Below are positions 62,358 to 64,000 of a DNA stretch of 64,000 nucleotides, one piece after another; positions within the stretch are counted from its first letter, which is position 1; each line of letters starts with the position of its first letter. The notes beneath the pieces are model-generated. The model was not told the DNA's origin. It worked only from the letters and a program-made list of their open reading frames with translations, and searched no databases. Source of the DNA: Candidatus Avedoeria danica (GTDB taxonomy: Bacteria; Chloroflexota; Anaerolineae; Epilineales; Epilineaceae); assembly GCA_016703025.1 (NCBI GenBank), contig JADJCV010000005.1, forward strand, positions 186,001 through 250,000, given 5' to 3'. A program made the position numbers and the translations under genes.

Positions 62358-62454
62358 ACCCCGAACACGGTCCGAAGCAGTCGCGACAACTGGCACGCCG
62401 GCCGACGGACGCGTCGGCCGGCGTGCATCTCTCCGCAATCTGCGCGATGCGCGA

Positions 62455-63018
62455 TCACGTTCCCAACAGCGCGACCACCTCGTCGTGCCCACCCGCCTCC
62501 GCCACCTCGCGCGCCGTCTTCCCCTGGAAGTCCTGCCACGCCAAGTCGGGCGTGTCGTTGGCCATCAGGTAGCGGACGATCGGCGCGTTCCCGCCGCGTG
62601 CCGCATTGTGCAGCGCGAACGAGACACCCTCGCGCGCGCCGCGTCCGTGGAGGAGGGCGACGACGTCGGCGTCTCCCGACAGGGCGGCATGGGCCAGGAG
62701 GGGGATGGCGTGCGCGCCGCGCTCGGCGATGCGCGCCCGGTCATCGGCCAGCAGCCGCTCGATGTCCGTCGTCCGCCCGAGCATTGCCGCGGTGCATATG
62801 GACAGCGGCGCGCCGGCCTCGACCAGGAACTCGGCGATCGCTGCGTTGCCGACGTGGGCGGCGGCCATGACGGCGGTCTCGACATCGCCCGGCCGCCACT
62901 CGTGGCCCATGTCGAGCAGCTCAGGGTGCTCGACGAGCATGGAACGGACCGCGTTCAGATCGCTGTGGCCGGCGATGACGAACGCGCGAACGAGGTCGGG
63001 CGATATGGGTTCGGGCAT
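62455..63018 (-). CDS. Ankyrin-repeat protein
   Basis: 187 residues from ATG 63018, which has GAGGAG 8 bases upstream (an in-frame start at 63099 is less likely). About four ankyrin units, for example DVETAVMAAAHVGNAAIAEFLVEAGAPLS and SFALHNAARGGNAPIVRYLMAND. Cytoplasmic protein-binding scaffold. Divergent from the methyltransferase gene. Confidence 0.9.
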   Translation of the reverse strand: MPEPISPDLVRAFVIAGHSDLNAVRSMLVEHPELLDMGHEWRPGDVETAVMAAAHVGNAAIAEFLVEAGAPLSICTAAMLGRTTDIERLLADDRARIAERGAHAIPLLAHAALSGDADVVALLHGRGAREGVSFALHNAARGGNAPIVRYLMANDTPDLAWQDFQGKTAREVAEAGGHDEVVALLGT

Positions 63019-63111
63019 CGAAACGCTCCTCGGCAGCTCGGCGGGCATGTCGGATCGACTTCGACGATACTCTACGTCGATGCCGCGAAGATCACCCAAC
63101 GGAGTCAGCCG

Positions 63112-63933
63112 ATGTCCGGTTCACCCGACCGCAGCCGGATGGCCGGCACGCGCTGGGATCCGACGCAGTACATGCGCTTCGGAGACGAGCGGACGCGCCC
63201 GGCGGTCGAACTGCTGGCGCGCATCCGCCACCCGAACCCCCGCGTCGTCGTCGACCTCGGTTGCGGCGCGGGCAACATCACGCGGCTGCTCGCCGAGCGC
63301 TGGCCGGCGGCCGAGATCGTCGGCGTCGACCATTCGCCGCAGATGCTGGCTGCGGCCGCGGCCGAGCCATCTCCCATCCGGTGGGTCGAGGCGGATGCGT
63401 ACGACTGGCGGCCGGAAGCCCCGGTCGACGTGCTCTTCAGCAATGCCACGCTGCAGTGGCTGACGGGTCACGATGTCCTCGTGCCGCGGCTGATGGGCTT
63501 CGTGGCGCCGGGCGGCTGGCTGGCGATCCAGATGCCGCTGAACTGGGCGGCCCCGTCGCATCGGCTCATGCGCGAGACGCTGGCCGACGGCGGTCCGGGC
63601 GGCGGTCCGCTCGGTGCGCCGGAGCTGCGGGCGTCGCTCGACGTGCCGTGGGTGGCCGAGCCGGAGCGGTACTTCGACATCCTGGCCCCCGTCGCCACCG
63701 ACATCGACATCTGGGAAACGACCTACCTCCACGTGCTCGAGGGAGAGGACCCGGTCGTCGAGTGGGTGAAGGGTACTGGGCTCAGGCCGGTCCTGAGCGG
63801 CCTTCGCGACGACGAGCGGGCGACGTTCTTGGGCGCGTACGCGCGGCGTTTGCGCGAGGCCTATCCTCGGCGGGGGGATGGGTTTACGGTGTTTCCATTC
63901 CGGCGGTTGTTCATCGTGGCCCGTTCCGTGTAG
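63112..63933 (+). CDS. tam: Trans-aconitate 2-methyltransferase-like SAM methyltransferase
   Basis: 273 residues, ATG 63112 with CGGAG 9 bases upstream. SAM motif VVDLGCGAGNITRLLAERWP, acidic VGVDHSPQML, VDVLFSNATLQWL, and the Tam-type N-terminus W-DPTQYMRF. It methylates trans-aconitate or a related acid. The TAG stop lies in a dispersed GTAGGGGC palindrome. Confidence 0.88.
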   Translation: MSGSPDRSRMAGTRWDPTQYMRFGDERTRPAVELLARIRHPNPRVVVDLGCGAGNITRLLAERWPAAEIVGVDHSPQMLAAAAAEPSPIRWVEADAYDWRPEAPVDVLFSNATLQWLTGHDVLVPRLMGFVAPGGWLAIQMPLNWAAPSHRLMRETLADGGPGGGPLGAPELRASLDVPWVAEPERYFDILAPVATDIDIWETTYLHVLEGEDPVVEWVKGTGLRPVLSGLRDDERATFLGAYARRLREAYPRRGDGFTVFPFRRLFIVARSV

Positions 63934-63946
63934 GGGCAGCCCCTAC
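63930..63946 (+). repeat. Dispersed GTAGGGGC-type palindrome, copy 4
   Basis: GTAGGGGC-A-GCCCCTAC, perfect 8-bp arms. The TAG at 63931-63933 is the stop codon of the methyltransferase gene, as in copy 3 for the VWA gene. Confidence 0.7.
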
Positions 63947-64000
63947 ATGGGGGATTCGGCGGCTTGACGCCACACGGCCATCGCCGTCCGCGTCGCCGTG

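Noticed and set aside
62485..63111. N-terminal extension of the methyltransferase frame into the ankyrin region
   Set aside because: It is antisense to the ankyrin gene; a ribosome site is present at ATG 63112 instead.
1..64000. CRISPR array, tRNA, rRNA, transposase or prophage genes
   Set aside because: Looked for spaced repeats, cloverleaf-like segments and recombinase or phage motifs; none could be supported.

Overview
This 64-kb window looks like chromosomal DNA of a high-GC Chloroflexota bacterium, probably from the Anaerolineae or a related class. The evidence is the gene order hrcA-dnaJ-prmA-rsmE, secreted proteins with Pro/Thr-rich linkers next to a YLP motif, several small proteins of families I associate with Chloroflexi, glutamate-derived (C5) heme synthesis, and about 70% GC. 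I cannot assign a genus. There are no rRNA or tRNA genes, no CRISPR array, no transposase and no phage module. Genes are densely packed, with many 4-bp ATGA/GTGA overlaps.

Layout. 1-6917: two tandem, very large M1-family (gluzincin) proteins; only the second keeps zinc and catalytic residues, and only in its second half. 7112-8368: an FAD-dependent monooxygenase-like protein. 8458-12968: hrcA-dnaJ-prmA-rsmE, interrupted by a low-quality poly-G stretch (about 9130-9890) that coincides with an abnormal hrcA. 13128-16659: two uncharacterised genes and a GT-C membrane glycosyltransferase. 16687-22885 (minus): a purine cluster, purD-purP-purP-purE-purC, preceded by a PurN-like formyltransferase. 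Two copies of archaeal-type PurP in a bacterial purine operon are the most striking gene content here. 22994-28547: a GNAT enzyme, a lineage-specific protein, a DUF2339 membrane giant and a lipoprotein. 28711-35724: a heme operon, hemA-C-D-B-E and a protoporphyrinogen/coproporphyrinogen oxidase. 35960-39076: the primary-type sigma factor, a thioesterase, a CBS/CorC protein and cytidine deaminase.

39145-47766 is a regulatory region. On the minus strand lies an operon of ECF sigma factor, zinc-binding anti-sigma/secreted fusion and VWA protein. On the plus strand lie two paralogous ECF sigma factors, a small membrane protein and a peptide-type substrate-binding lipoprotein. Two copies of a 73-79-bp element with 13-bp perfect terminal inverted repeats are interleaved with these genes, and I cannot match it to a known family. 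48051-54640 is a complete dipeptide/oligopeptide ABC transporter operon (SBP, two permeases, two ATPases) with a clear promoter and a strong hairpin between the SBP and permease genes. 54876-55883 is a secreted DNRLRE-like protein with a Thr/Pro repeat tail. 56090-60167 is scpB-rluB-cmk-DUF1461-plsC. The window ends with DUF2071, small membrane, small secreted, ankyrin and Tam-like methyltransferase genes.

Several good sigma-70-like promoters (TTGACA/TTGACG, 16-17 bp, TATAAT-like) can be read directly. Small in-frame tandem duplications in protein linkers recur through the window, as does a dispersed GTAGGGGC palindrome.
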